A stretch of 33,823 nucleotides of DNA from Zygnema cylindricum (GCA_037447655.1 JBBHKE010000531.1:1-33823); one strand, 5' to 3'; shown: positions 10,500 through 23,638, counted from the first letter of the stretch. The notes: generated by a model not told the origin, from the letters alone. A program made the numbers and translations.

Positions 10500-10507
10500 A
10501 AGGGGAG
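10500..10507 (+). promoter_or_regulatory. Polypurine tract
   Basis: AAGGGGAG abuts the first base of the 3' LTR, 14 bp after the gag-pol stop. This is the expected place and composition for the RNase H-resistant primer of plus-strand DNA synthesis. Its position independently supports the LTR starting at TATTG. Confidence 0.88.
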
Positions 10508-11219
10508 TATTGAAAAGTAAGCTTTAGTAAGTCTTAGAAATTTGAGTCTAGGACTTAGAATATTTTTAGAATACCAACTGTTCAATATTGACCAAATTTA
10601 GTGTAGATGATTTTTGTAGTATCTACCCGAATTGATATCTTTAAGTTAATTAGTGTGTAGGGCCGCCAATGAATGTAGACGTGATAAGAATCACCCGGAT
10701 TTTTAGGGTATAGATATTGTTAGTGGACAATTCTGGTCCAAACACTTAGATTTTGTCAGTAGGGTGTCTGGTGGACCATGTACATACGTTTTGGATGTTT
10801 TCTAGATATTTTAGATGTTTTCTAGATCTTTTAAGATGTTTCATAGATATTTTGAGTATTTAGTTTAATTAGGATTGATCAATTCAACACAGAATGTACA
10901 TTTTACACAAAAATTAAGGAAATGAGAGCACTGAGTGCAGTTTAAGGTGTTTTATGCTCTATTGTCTCTAATTTGCTTGTAGTACATGTTTGTTTGGTTG
11001 AAATACCTCTTTCGTTTGAAGTTACATATCTTACACTATAGATCTAGTCTTCTAGGCATATTTCTTTGGGTTTGCTTCCGCTAAAATGTCTGATAATGGC
11101 TCAGCTCCTATTGCTAGTGCTCCTATTAGCCCTAGTGCTCCACCTGCTCCTGCTGGTGCAAGTGTGACTCCTAGTGAGAGTGGATCACAGCCAAGTCTTA
11201 ATGCCTATGACCTTCAACA
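10508..11219 (+). repeat. 3' LTR (712 bp)
   Basis: Begins TATTGAAAAG right after the purine tract AAGGGGAG and ends TTCAACA right before the right target duplication. It is the partner of 5672..6380. Unlike the 5' copy it has CAA at 11215..11217 where the 5' LTR has TAA, so its short leader frame stays open to the LTR end. It carries the same three 20-bp units (10794..10854) with one extra base. Its TATA-like box at 11037..11043 reads TATAGAT rather than TATAAAT. Its family role is to supply RNA 3'-end formation; no clear AATAAA signal was seen. Confidence 0.95.
10794..10854 (+). repeat. Three tandem 20-bp units in the 3' LTR
   Basis: These are the counterpart of 5957..6016, starting at 10794, 10814 and 10835. 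The second unit has one extra A and the third is more degenerate (TTTCATAGATATTTTG). Copy number is the same in both LTRs, so the repeat existed before the LTRs diverged. Confidence 0.8.
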
Positions 11220-11226
11220 GGGATAA
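11086..11226 (+). pseudogene. Open copy of the gag leader frame in the 3' LTR
   Basis: An ATG at 11086 opens the same Ser/Ala/Pro-rich leader as at 6247. Here it reads through CAA (11215) and CAG to the LTR end and stops only in the satellite (TAA 11224..11226). It differs from the 5' copy by a few residues (Ser/Pro, Gly/Glu, His/Tyr). It is not expected to be expressed as a protein; its value is to show the ancestral, unbroken state of the leader. Confidence 0.7.
11220..11224. repeat. Right target-site duplication GGGAT
   Basis: Second copy of the five-base duplication, directly after the terminal CAACA of the 3' LTR. It continues as a satellite monomer in the same phase and orientation as the left arm. 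Confidence 0.9.
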
Positions 11227-13321
11227 CAAGAATTGTTACCTAAATTAAAAAAACTGTTAGCGATAACATGAATTGTTACCTGCATTATAAAAATTGTTAA
11301 CAATAACAAGAATAGTTACATAAATCACACAAACTATTAGCGATAACAAGAATTTTTACCTAAATTAACGAAACAGTTAGCAAAAACAAGAGTTGTTGTT
11401 TAAATTACACAAACTATTAGCGATAAGAAGAATTGTTACTTAAACTACACAATATTTTAGCGATAACAAGAATTGATACCTAAATTACAAAAACTGTTAG
11501 CAATAACAATAATTGATAACTATATTACACAAACTATTAGCGATAACAAGAATTGTTACCAAAATTACAAAACTATTGACGATTATAAATATTGTACCTA
11601 TATTAACCAAACAGTTAACAATAACAATAATTATTACCTAACTTACAAAATTGTTAGCGATAACAAGAATATTCACCTAAATTACACAAACTGTTAGCGA
11701 TAACATGAATTGTTACCTAAATTACACAAACAGTTAGCGATAACAAGAATTGTGACCTAAATTATACACACTCTTAGTGATAACAAGAATTGTTACCTAA
11801 ATTACACAAACAATTAGCGACAACAAGAATTGTTACCTAAATTACTTAAATTTTTAGCGATAACAGGAATTGATTACTAAATTACACAAGCAGTTAGCGA
11901 TAACAAAAATTGTTAGCTAAATAACACAAACGGCTAGCGATAACAAGAATAGGTACCTAAAGTACACAAACTGTGAGCGCTAACAATAATGGTAACCTAA
12001 CTCACACAAAATTTTAGCAATAACAGGAATTGTTACCTAACTTACACAAAATGTCAGCGCTAACAAGTTTTGCTATCTAACTTACATTTACTGTTAGCGA
12101 TAACAAGAATTGTTACCTAAACTAACCAAAGAGTAAGCGATAACAGGAATTGTTATCTAAATTACACCAACTGTTTGCGCTTACTGGAATTGTTACCTAA
12201 CTTACATATACTGTTAGCGATAACAAGAATTGTTACCTAAATTACACAAACTGTTAACGATAAGAAGAATTATGAACTAAATTACACAAACTGTTAGCGA
12301 TAACAAGAATTCTTACCTAAATTACAAAAGTTGTTCGCGCTTGCAAGAATTGTTACCTAACTTACACAAACTGTTAGGGATAACAAGAATTGTTACCTAA
12401 ATTAAAAAAACTGTTAGTGATAACAAGAATAGTAACATGAATTATAAAAATTGTTAGCAATAACAATAATAGTTACCTAAATCACACAAATAAGCGATAA
12501 CAACAACTGTTACCTAAATATCACAAACAGCTAGCGATAACAAGAATTGATTCCTAAATAACACAAACGGTTAGCGATAACAAGAATTGGTACCTAAAAT
12601 ACACAAATAGTTAGCGATAACAAGAATTGTGACCTAAATTACACAAACTGTTAGCAATAACAATAATTGTCACCTAAATTTCAAAAACTGTTAGCGATAA
12701 CAAGAATTGTTACGTGAATTACACAAACTAGTAGCGATAATAAGAATTGTGACCTATCTTACACAAACTGTTAGGGATAACAAGAATAGTTACCTTAATT
12801 ACAAAAATTGTTAGCGATAACAAAAATTGTTTCCTAAATTACAGAAAGGGTTAACGATAACAGGAATTGGAACCTAAAGTACACAAACTGTCAGCGCTAA
12901 AAATAATGGTTACTTAACGTACACAAACTGTTAGCGCAAACAGGAATTGTTATCTAACTTACATATAATGTTAGCGATATCAAGAATTGTTATTTAAATT
13001 AACCAAAGAATAAGCGATAACAGGAATTGTTATCTAAATTACACCAATTGTTTGCACTTTTTGGAATTGTTACCTAAGTTACATATATGTTAGCGATAAC
13101 AAGAATTATGAACTAAAATGCACAAACTGTAAGCGATAACAAGAATTGTGACCTGAATTACAAAAATTGTTAGCGATAACAAAAATTGTTACCTAAATTA
13201 CACAAACTGTTAGCGATAACAATAATTGTTACCTAAATTACACAAACTGTTTGCGCTTGCAGGAATTGTTACCTAAATCACAGAAACTGTTAGCGATAAC
13301 AAGAATTTTTACCTAAATTTC

Positions 13322-14330
13322 ACAAACAGTTAGCGATAACAAGAATTGTTTACTAAATAACACAAACGGTTAGCGATCACAAGAATTGGGACCTAAAATA
13401 CACAAACATTTAGCGATAACAAGAATTGTGACCTAAATTACACAAACTGTTAGCGATAACAATAATTGTTACCTAAATTTCAAAAACTCTTAGCGATAAC
13501 TAGAATTGTTACCTAAATTACACAAACTAGTAGCGATAATAAGAATTGTGACCTATCTTACACAAACTGTTAGCGATAACAAGAATAGTTACCTTAATTA
13601 CAAAAATTGTTAGCAATAACAGAAATTGTTTCCTAAATTACACAAACGGTTAGCGATAACACGAAATGTTACCTAAATTACACAAACTGTTAGGGATAAC
13701 AAGAATTGTTACTTCAACTACACAAATTGTTAGCGATAACAAGAATTATTATCTAAATTACACAAACTGTTAGCGATAATAAGAATTGTTTCCTAAATTA
13801 CTCAAACGGTTAGCGATAACAATAATTGTAACCTAAATTACAAAAACTGTCAGCGAAACAAGAATTGTTATATAATTTACACAAACAATTAGCGATAACA
13901 AGAATTGTTTCCTAAATTACACAAACAGTAAGCGATAACAAAAATTGTTACCTAAATCACAAAAACTGTTAGCGATAACGAGAATTGTTACTTAAATTAC
14001 ACAAACTGTTAGCGTTAACAAGAATTGTTAGCTAAATTACAAAAACTCTTAGCGATAACAAGACTTGTTTCCTAAAGTACACAAAGAGTTAGCGATAACA
14101 AAAATTTTGACCTAAATGACACAAACTGTTAGCGATAACAAGAATTGTTACCTAAATTACACAAACTGTTAGCGATAACAAGAATTGTTATCTAACTTAC
14201 ACAAACTGTAAGCGATAACATTAATTGTTACCTACATTACAAAAACTGTTAGCGAAACAAGAATTGTTACTTAAATTACACAAACTGTTATCGATAACAA
14301 AAATTGTTACCTAAATTACACAAACGGTTA
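13322..14330 (+). repeat. Duplicated segment B, copy 2
   Basis: Partner of 3501..4550. In copy 1 the next segment is A. In copy 2, segment C follows directly, so the two copies lie in different higher-order contexts. Confidence 0.85.
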
Positions 14331-14431
14331 GGGATAACAGGAATTGGTACCTAAAGTACACAAACTGTGAGCGCTAACAATAATGGTTACCTAACTCACA
14401 CAAACATTTAGCGATAACAGGAATTGTTACC

Positions 14432-15239
14432 TAACTTACACAAAATGTGAGGGCTAACAAGTTTTCTTATCTAACTTACATATACTGTTAGGGATAACAA
14501 GAATTGCTACCTAAATTAACCAAAGAGTAACGATATCAAGAATTATTATCTAAATTACACCAACTGTTTGCGCTTACTGGAATTGTTACCTAATTTACAT
14601 ATACTGTTAGCAATAACAAGAATTGTCACCTAAATTACACAAACTGTTAGCGATAATAAGAATTGTGACCTAAATTACACAAACTGTTAGCGATAACAAT
14701 TATTGTTACCTAAATTTCAAAAACTGTTAGCGATAACAAGAATTATTACCTAAATTACACAAACTGTTAGCGATAACAGAAATTAGTACCTAAAGTACAC
14801 AAATTATGAGCGCTAACAATAATGGTTACCTAACTTACACAAATTGTTAGCAATAATACGAATTATTACCTAACTTACACAAACTGCTAGCGCAAACAGG
14901 AATTGTAATCTAACTTACATATACTGTTAGCGATAACAAGAATTGTTACCTAAATTAACCTAACAATAAGCGATAACAGGAATTGTTATCTAAATTACAC
15001 CAACTGTTTGCGCTTACTGGAATTGTTACCTAACTTAGATATATTGTTAGCAATAACAAGAATTGTATCCTAAATTACAAAAATTGTTAGCGATAACAAA
15101 TTTTTTTACCTATATTACAGAAACAGTTAGCGATAACAAGAATTGTTACCTAAATTACACAAACAGTTAGCGATAACAAGAATTGTTTCCTAAATTACAC
15201 AAACGGTTAGCAATAACAAGAATTGGTACCTAAATTACA
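14432..15239 (+). repeat. Duplicated segment C, copy 1
   Basis: Matches 20974..21783 at a near-constant offset of about 6543 and very high identity. Shared rare variants include GAGGGCTAACAAGTTTTC, AATAATACGAATT and ACTTAGATATATTG. The match ends abruptly after TACCTAAATTACA. Confidence 0.88.
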
Positions 15240-15936
15240 CAAACGGTTAGCGATAACAAATTTTGTTACCTAAATTACACAAACTGTTAGCGATAACGAG
15301 AATTATTTCCTAAATTACAAAAAGTGTTAACGATTACAAGAATTGTTACCTAAATTACACAAAGAGTTAGCGATAACAAGAATTGTGACCTAAATTACAC
15401 AAACTGTTAGCGATAATAAGAATTGTTACCTAAATTTCAAAAACTGTTAGCGATAACAATAATTGTTACCTAAATTACACAAACTGTTAGCGATAACAAG
15501 AATTGTTACCTAACTTACACAAACTGTTAGTAATAACAAATTTGTTATCTAAATTACAAAAGCTGTTAGCAAAACAAAAATTGTTACTTAAATTACACAA
15601 ACTGTTAGCGATTACAAGAATTGTTACCTTAATTACACAAACAGTTAGCAATAACAATAATTGTTTCCTAAATTACAGAAAGAGTTAGCGATAAGAAGAA
15701 TTATTACCTTAATTACAGAAACTATTAGCGATAAAAACAATTGTTACCTAAATTACACAAACCGTTAGGTTAACAAAAATTGGTACTTAAAGTACACAAA
15801 CTGTTAGCTATAAAAGGAATTGTTACCTGACTTACACAAACGGATAGCGATAACAAGAAATGTTACCTAAATTAACCAAACAGTAAGCGATAACAAGAAT
15901 TGTTACCTAAATTACACAAACTGTTACCGATAACAA

Positions 15937-17220
15937 GAATTGTTACTTCAACTACACAAATTGTTAGCGATAACAATAATTGTTAGCTAATTACAAAAAC
16001 TGTTAGCAATAACAAGAATTATCACCTATATTACACAAACTATTAGCGATAAAAAAAATTGTTACCTAATTTACACAAACATTAAGCGATAATAAAAAAT
16101 GTTTCCTAAATTAAACAAACGGTTAGCGATAACAATAAATGTAACCTAAATTACAAAAAATGTTAGCGTAATAAGAATTGTTACATAATTTACACAAACA
16201 GTTAGCGATAACAAGAATTGTTTCCTAAATTACACAAACGGTAAGCGATAACAAAAATTGTTACCTAAATCACAAAAACTGTTAGCAATAACGAGAATTG
16301 TTACCTAAATTACAGAAACTGTTTGTGATAACTAGAATTGTTAGCTAAATTACAAAAATTGTTAGCGATAACAAGAATTGTTTCCTAAAGTACACAAACT
16401 TTTAGCGATAACAAGAATTGTTACCTAACTTACACAAACTGTTAGCGATAACAAGAATTGTTACCTACATTACAAAAACTGTTAGCGAAACAAGAATTGT
16501 TACTTAAATTACACAAACTGTTAGCGATAACAATAATTGTAACCTAAATTACACAAACGGTTAGGGATAACAAGAATTGGTACCTAAAGTACACAAACTG
16601 TGAGCGCTAACAATAATGGTTACCTAACTCACACAAACTTTTAGCGATAACAGGAATTGTCACCTAACTTACACAAAATGTCAAGGCTAACAAGTTTTGT
16701 TATCTAACTTACATATACTGTTAGCAATAACAAGAATTGCTACCTAAATTAACCAAAGAGTAACGATATCAATAATTGTTATCTAAATTACACCAACTGT
16801 TTGCGCTTACTGGAATTGTTACCTAATTTACATATACTGTTAGCGATAACAAGAATTGTTACCTAAATTACAAAAACTGTTAGCTAAAAAAAGAAATTTT
16901 ACCTAAATTACACAAACTCAATGCGTTGCAAGAATTGTTACCTAACTTACACAAACTGTTAGCGATAACAAGAATTATGAACTAAATTACACAAACTGTT
17001 AGCGATAACAATAATTGTTACCTAAATTACAAAGACTGTTAGCGATAACAAAAATTGTTACCTAAATTACACAAACTGTTAGGGATAACAAGAATTGTTA
17101 CCTAAATTAAAAAAACTATTAGCGATAACATGAATTGTTACCTGCATTATAAAAATTGTTAACAATAACAAGAATAGTTACATAAATCACACAAACTATT
17201 AGCGATAACAAGAATTTTTA
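15937..17220 (+). repeat. Duplicated segment A, copy 2 (uninterrupted)
   Basis: Partner of 4561..5671 plus 11220..11358, offset about 11.4 kb. It carries the same degenerate monomers (16900..16930) and the empty insertion site at 17082. After 17220 the two copies diverge to ordinary satellite similarity. Confidence 0.9.
17082..17086. other. Empty paralogue of the retrotransposon insertion site
   Basis: GGGAT here sits in satellite that matches both flanks of the element: 4561..5671 on the left and 11220..11358 on the right. The right flank matches 17082..17220 over 139 bp with one difference seen. The left flank matches over about 460 bp (5160..5620) with two differences seen. This is the uninterrupted form of the target site, in a duplicated segment of the same array, and it confirms the element ends and the target duplication. 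Confidence 0.9.
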
Positions 17221-19210
17221 CTTAAACTACACAAATTGTTAGCGATAACAAGAATTGTTACCTAAATTACACAAACAGTTAGCGATAACAAGAATTTTTA
17301 CCTAAATTACACAAATTGTTAGCGATAACAAGAATTGTTACCTAAATTACACAAACTGTTAGCGATAACAAGAATTGTTACCTAAATTACACAAACTGTT
17401 AGCGATAACAAGAATTGTTACCTAAATTACACAAATTGTTAGCTATAACAAAAATTGTTACCTAAATTACACAAACAGTTAGCGATAACAAGAATTGTTT
17501 CCTAAATTACACAAACGGTTAGCGATAACTAGAATTGTTACCTGAATTACACAAACTTTTAGCGATAACAAGAATTGTTACCTAAAGTACACAAACACTT
17601 AGTGATAACAAGAACTATGACCTAAATTACACAAAATCTTAGCGATAAGAAGAATTGCTACCTAAATTATACAACGGTTAGCAATAACAAGAATTGATAC
17701 CTAAAGTACACAAACAGTTAGCGATAACAAGAATTGTGATATAAATTACACAAACTGTTAGCGATAACATGAATTGTTACTTAAACTACACAAATTGTTA
17801 GCGATAAAAAAATTATCACCTAAATTACACAGACAGTTTGCGATAACAAGAATTGTTACCTAAATTAACCAAACAGTTAGCGATAACAGGAATTGTTATC
17901 TAAATTACACAAATTGTTTGCGCTTACAAAAATTATTACTCAAATTAAAAAAATTGTTAGCGATAACAAGAATTATTACCTACATTTTACAAAGTGTTAA
18001 CGATAACAAGAATTGTTACTTCAACTACACAAATTGTTAGCGATAACAATAATTGTTTCCTAAATTACAAAAATTGGTAACGATAACAAGAATTGTTACC
18101 TAAATTACAAAAACTGTTAGCAATAACAAGAATTGATACCTAAATTACACAAACTCTTAACGATAACAATAATTTTTACCTAATATACACAAACACTTAG
18201 CGATAAAAAGAATTGTTTCCTAAATAACACAAACTGTTAGCGATAACAAGAAAAGTAACCTAAATTACAAAAACTGTAAGCGAAACAAGAATTGTTACTT
18301 AAATTACATAAACAGTTAGCTATAACAAAAATTATTTTCTAAATTACACAAACTGTTATCGATAACAAGAATTGGTACCTAAAGTACACAAACTGTGCGC
18401 GCTAACAATAATGGTTACCTAACTTACACAAATTGTTAGCGATAACAGCAATTATTACCTTACTTACACAAGTTGTTAGCGCTAATAGGAATTGTTATCT
18501 AACTTACATATACTGTTAGCGATAACAAGAATTGTTACCTAAATTACACAAACTGTTAGCGATAACAATAATTGTGACCTAAATTACACAAACAGTTGGC
18601 GATAACAAGAATTGTGACCTAAATTACACAAACTGTTAGCGATAACAAAAATTGTTACCTAAGTTACAATAACTGTTAGCAAAAACAAAAATAGTTACCT
18701 AATTTATAAAAAATGTTAGCAATAACAAGAATTGTTACCTAAATTACATAGACTATTAGCGATAACAAGAATTGTTTCCAAAATTAAACAAACGGTTAGC
18801 GATAACGAGAATTGTTACCTAAATTACAAAAACTGTTAGCGATAACAAGAATTTTTACCTAAATTACACAAACTGTTAGCGATAACAAGACTGGTTTCCT
18901 AAATTACACAAATAGTTAGCGATAACAGGAATTAGTACCTAAATTAAACAAACCGTTAGCGTTTACAAGAATTTTTACCAAAATTACAAAAATTGTTAGC
19001 TATAACAAATATTGTTACCTAAATTACACAAACAGTTAGCGATAACAAGAAAGTTTCCTAAATTACACAAAATCTTAGCGATAAGAAGAATTGTTACCTA
19101 AATTACACAACGGTTAGCGATAACAAGAATTGATACCTAAAGTACACAAAATGTTAGTGATAACAAGAATTGTGACCTAAATTACACAGATAGTTTGCCA
19201 TAACAAGAAT

Positions 19211-19482
19211 TGGTACCTAAAGTACACAAACTGTCAGCGCTAACAATAATGGTTACCTAACTCACACAAACTTTTAGCTATAACAAGAATTGTTACCTAA
19301 CTTACACAAAATCTCAACGCTAACAGATTTTGTTATCTAACTTACATATACTGTTAGCGATAACAAGAATTGTTACCTAAATTAACCAAAGAGTAAGGGA
19401 TAACAGGAAATGTTATCTAAATTACACCAACTGTTTGCGCTTACTGGAATTGTTACCTAACTTACATATAGTGTTAGCGATA
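19211..19482 (+). repeat. Duplicated segment D, copy 2
   Basis: Partner of 2846..3117. The match stops at GTGTTAGCGATA, where this copy drops a base pair or two (GCGATACAAG) before normal monomers resume. Confidence 0.85.
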
Positions 19483-20973
19483 CAAGAATTATTACCTAAA
19501 TTACACAAACGGTTAGCGATAACAAGAAATGTTACCTAAATTAACCAAACAGTTAGCGATAACAAGAATTGTTACCTAAATTACAAAAACTGTTAACGAT
19601 AACAAGAATTGTTACCTAAATTACACAAACTGTTAGCGATAACAAGAATTGTTACCTAAATTACACAAATAGTTAGCGATAACAGGAATTGGTACCTAAA
19701 GTACACAAACAGTTACTGATAACAGGAATTAGTACCTAAATTATAGAAACAGTTAGTGATAACAAAAATTGTTACCTAAATTACCTAAAGTGTTAGCGAT
19801 AACAAGAATTATTTCCTAAATTACACAAACGGTAAGCGATAACAAGAATTCTTACCAAAATTACAAAAACTGTTAGCGATAACGACAATTGTTACATAAA
19901 TTACACAAATTGTTAGCGATAACAATAATTATTACCTAAATTACAAAATTTGTTAGCGATAACAATAATTGTTTCCTAAATTACACATACTGTTTGCGAT
20001 AAAAAGATTTGTTACCTAAATTACACAAACAGTTAGCTATAACAATAATTATTACCTAACTTACACAAACGGTTAGCGATAACAAGAAATGTTACCTAAA
20101 TTAACCAAACAGTTAGCGATAACAAGAATTTTTACCTAAATTACAAAAATTGTTAGCAATAACAAGAATTGTTACCTAAATTAAACAAATGGTTAGCGAT
20201 GATAAGAATTGTTACATAAATTACACACTGTAAGCGATAACAACAATTGTTTCCTAAATTACACAAATTGTTAGCGATAACAAAAATTGTTTTCTAAATT
20301 ACAGAAACGGTTAGCGATAATAGGAATTAGTACCTAAAGTACAGAAACAGTTACCGATAAACAGAATTGTGACCTAAATTACACAAACATTTTGTGATAA
20401 CAAAAATTGTTACCTAAATTTCAAAAACAATTAGCGATAACAAGAATTGTTACCTAAATTACACAAACTGTTAGCGATAACAAAAATTGTTTCCTAAATT
20501 ACACAAATTGTTAGCGATAACAACAATTGTTTTCTAAATTACACAAATTGTTAGCGATAACAAAAATTGTTACCTAAATTACAAAAATAGTTAGCGATAA
20601 CAAGAATTGTTTCCTAAATTACACAAACAGTTAGCGATAAATCAAATTGTGACCTTAATTTCACAAACTTTTAGCGATAACAAAAATTGTTACCTAAATT
20701 ACAAAAAATGTTAGCGATAACAAGAATTGTTACCTAAATTATACAAATAGTTAGCGATAACAAGAATTGTTACCTAGATTACAAAAATTGTTAGCTATAA
20801 CAAAAATTGTTACCTAAATTACACTAACAGTTAGCGATAACAAGATTTGTTTCTTAAATTACACAAACGGTTAGCGATGACAATAATTGTTACCTAAAGT
20901 ACACAAACAGTAAGCGATAACAAGAATTGTGAATTAAATTACACAAACTTTTAGCGATAAAAAGAATTGTTAC

Positions 20974-21783
20974 CTAACTTACACAAAATGTGAGGGCTAA
21001 CAAGTTTTCTTATCTAACTTACATATACTGTTAGGGGATAACAAAAATTGCTACCTAAATTAACCAAAGAGTAACGATATCAAGAATTATTATCTAAATT
21101 ACACCAACTGTTTGCGCTTACTGGAATTGTTACCTAATTTACATATACTGTTAGCAATAACAAGAATTGTCACCTAAATTACACAAACTGTTAGCGATAA
21201 TAAGAATTGTGACCTAAATTACACAAACTGTTAGCGATAACAATTATTGTTACCTAAATTTCAAAAACTGTTAGCGATAACAAGAATTATTACCTAAATT
21301 ACACAAACTGTTAGCGATAACAGAAATTAGTACCTAAAGTACACAAATTATGAGCGCTAACAATAATGGTTACCTAACTTACACAAATTGTTAGCAATAA
21401 TACGAATTATTACCTAACTTACACAAACTGCTAGCGCAAACAGGAATTGTAATCTAACTTACATATACTGTTAGCGATAACAAGAATTGTTACCTAAATT
21501 AACCTAACAATAAGCGATAACAGGAATTGTTATCTAAATTACAGCAACTGTTTGCGCTTACTGGAATTGTTACCTAACTTAGATATATTGTTAGCAATAA
21601 CAAAGATTGTATCCTAAATTACAAAAATTGTTAGCGATAACAATTTTTTTTACCTATATTACAGAAACAGTTAGCGATAACAAGAATTGTTACCTAAATT
21701 ACACAAACAGTTAGCGATAACAAGAATTGTTTCCTAAATTACACAAACGGTTAGCAATAACAAGAATTGGTACCTAAATTACA
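20974..21783 (+). repeat. Duplicated segment C, copy 2
   Basis: Partner of 14432..15239. It ends at a shortened monomer (ATTACAGTTAGCG at about 21779..21791) that lacks the CAAAC part of the linker, so the exchange breakpoint is visible in the sequence. Confidence 0.88.
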
Positions 21784-23638
21784 GTTAGCGATAACAATAA
21801 TTGATACTTCGATTACACAAATAGTTAGCGATAACAACAATTGTTATCTAAATTACAAAAAATATTAAGCGATAACAAGAATTGTTACCTAAATTACACA
21901 AACAGTTAGCCATAACAAAAATTGTAACGTAAATTACAAAAATTGTTAGCATTAACAAGAATAGTTACCTAAATTACACAACCAGTTAGCGATAACAAGA
22001 ATTGTTACCTAAATTACAAAAATAGTAAGCGAAAACAAGAATTGTTATCTAAATTACACAAATAGTTAGCGATAACAATAGTTGTTACCTAAATTACACA
22101 AACACTTAGCGATAGCAAGAATTGTTACCTAAATTACACAAACTGTTAGCGATAACAAGAATTGTAACCTAAATTACACAAACAACTATCGATAACAAGA
22201 ATTGTCACCCAAATTACAAAAACAGTTAGCGATAACAAGTATTGTTACCTAAATTACACAAACTATTAGCAATAACAAAAATTGTAACCTAACTTACACA
22301 AACAGTTAGCGATAACAATAATTATTACCTAAATTACACAAACAGTTAGCGATAACATGAATTGCTACCTAAATTACACAAATAGTTAGCGATTACAAGA
22401 ATTGTTACTTGGATTACACAAATAGTTAGCGATAACAAGAATTGTTACTTATATTACAGAAATAGTTAGCGATAACAAAAATTGTTACCTAAATTACACA
22501 AATAGTTAGCGATAACAAGAATTGTTACCTAATTTACACAAACAGTTAGCGATAACAATCATTGTGTCCTAAATTACACAAACTGTTAGCGATAACGAGA
22601 ATTGTTTCCTAAATTACAAAAATCGTTAGCAATAAAAAGAATTGGTACCTAAATTACAAAAACTGTTAGCAATAACAAGAATTGATACCTAAATTACACA
22701 AACTCATAACAATAACAATAATGGTTACCTAAATTACACAAACTGTTATCGATAACAAGAATTGTTTCCTAAATAACACAAACTGTTAGCAATAACTAGA
22801 ATAGTAACCTAAATTACAAAAACTGTTAGCGAAACAAGAATTGTTACTTAAATTACATAAATGTTAGCGATAACAAGAATGGTTACCTAAATTACATAAA
22901 CAGTTAGCTATAACAAAAATTATTTTCTAAATTACACAAATTGTTATTGATAACAAGAATTGGAACCTAAAGTACACAAACTGTGAGCGCCAACAATAAT
23001 GGTTACCTAACTTACACAAACTGTTTGCGATAACAAAAATAGTTACCTTAAATACAAAAATTGTTAGCGATAACAAAAATTGTTTCCTAAATTACACAAA
23101 CGGTTAGCGATAACAGGAATAAGTACCTAAAGTACACAAACTCTGAGCGCTTACAATAATGGTTACCTAACTTACACAAATTGTTAGCGATAACAGGAAT
23201 TAATACCTTACTTACACAAACTATTAGCGCTAATAGGAATTGTTATCTAACTTACATATACTGTTAGCGATAACAAGAATTGTTTTCTTAATTACACAAA
23301 CAGTTGGCGATAACAAGAATTGTTACCTAAGTTACAAAAACTGTTAGCGATAACAAAAATTGATACCTAAATTACACAAACTCTTAACGATAACAAGAAT
23401 TGTTTCCTTAATTACACAAACGGTTAGCAATAACAAGAATTGTAACCTAAATTACAAAAACTGTTAGCGAAACAAGAATTGTTACTTAAATAACACAAAC
23501 TGTTAGCGATAACAAGAATGGTTACCTAAAGTACACAAACTGTGAGCGTTAACAATAATGGTTACCTACCTTACACAAATTGTTAGTGATAACAATAATT
23601 GTTTCCTAAATTTCAAAAACTGTTAGCGATAACAAGAA

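Larger units (their letters stand above)
5672..11219 (+). mobile_element. Ty1/Copia-type LTR retrotransposon, full length, nearly intact
   Basis: A 5548-bp element with two direct LTRs (709 and 712 bp), a primer binding site directly after the 5' LTR, one gag-pol frame, and a purine tract directly before the 3' LTR. Integrase lies upstream of reverse transcriptase, which defines the Copia (Pseudoviridae) order. It is flanked by the 5-bp duplication GGGAT and sits in satellite sequence that rejoins in register when the element is removed. The LTR ends pair imperfectly, TATTG at the 5' end against CAACA at the 3' end; the usual Copia start is TGTTG. No envelope or extra frame is present. The only clear lesion is a stop codon in the LTR-encoded leader of gag. 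Confidence 0.97.

Noticed and set aside
11473-11697. Possible small protein genes in the array (also 15503..15688, and 25662..25856 on the minus strand)
   Set aside because: They are translated satellite monomers. Because 40 is not a multiple of three, a repeating peptide appears every 120 bp wherever stops happen to be mutated. There is no start context or family match.
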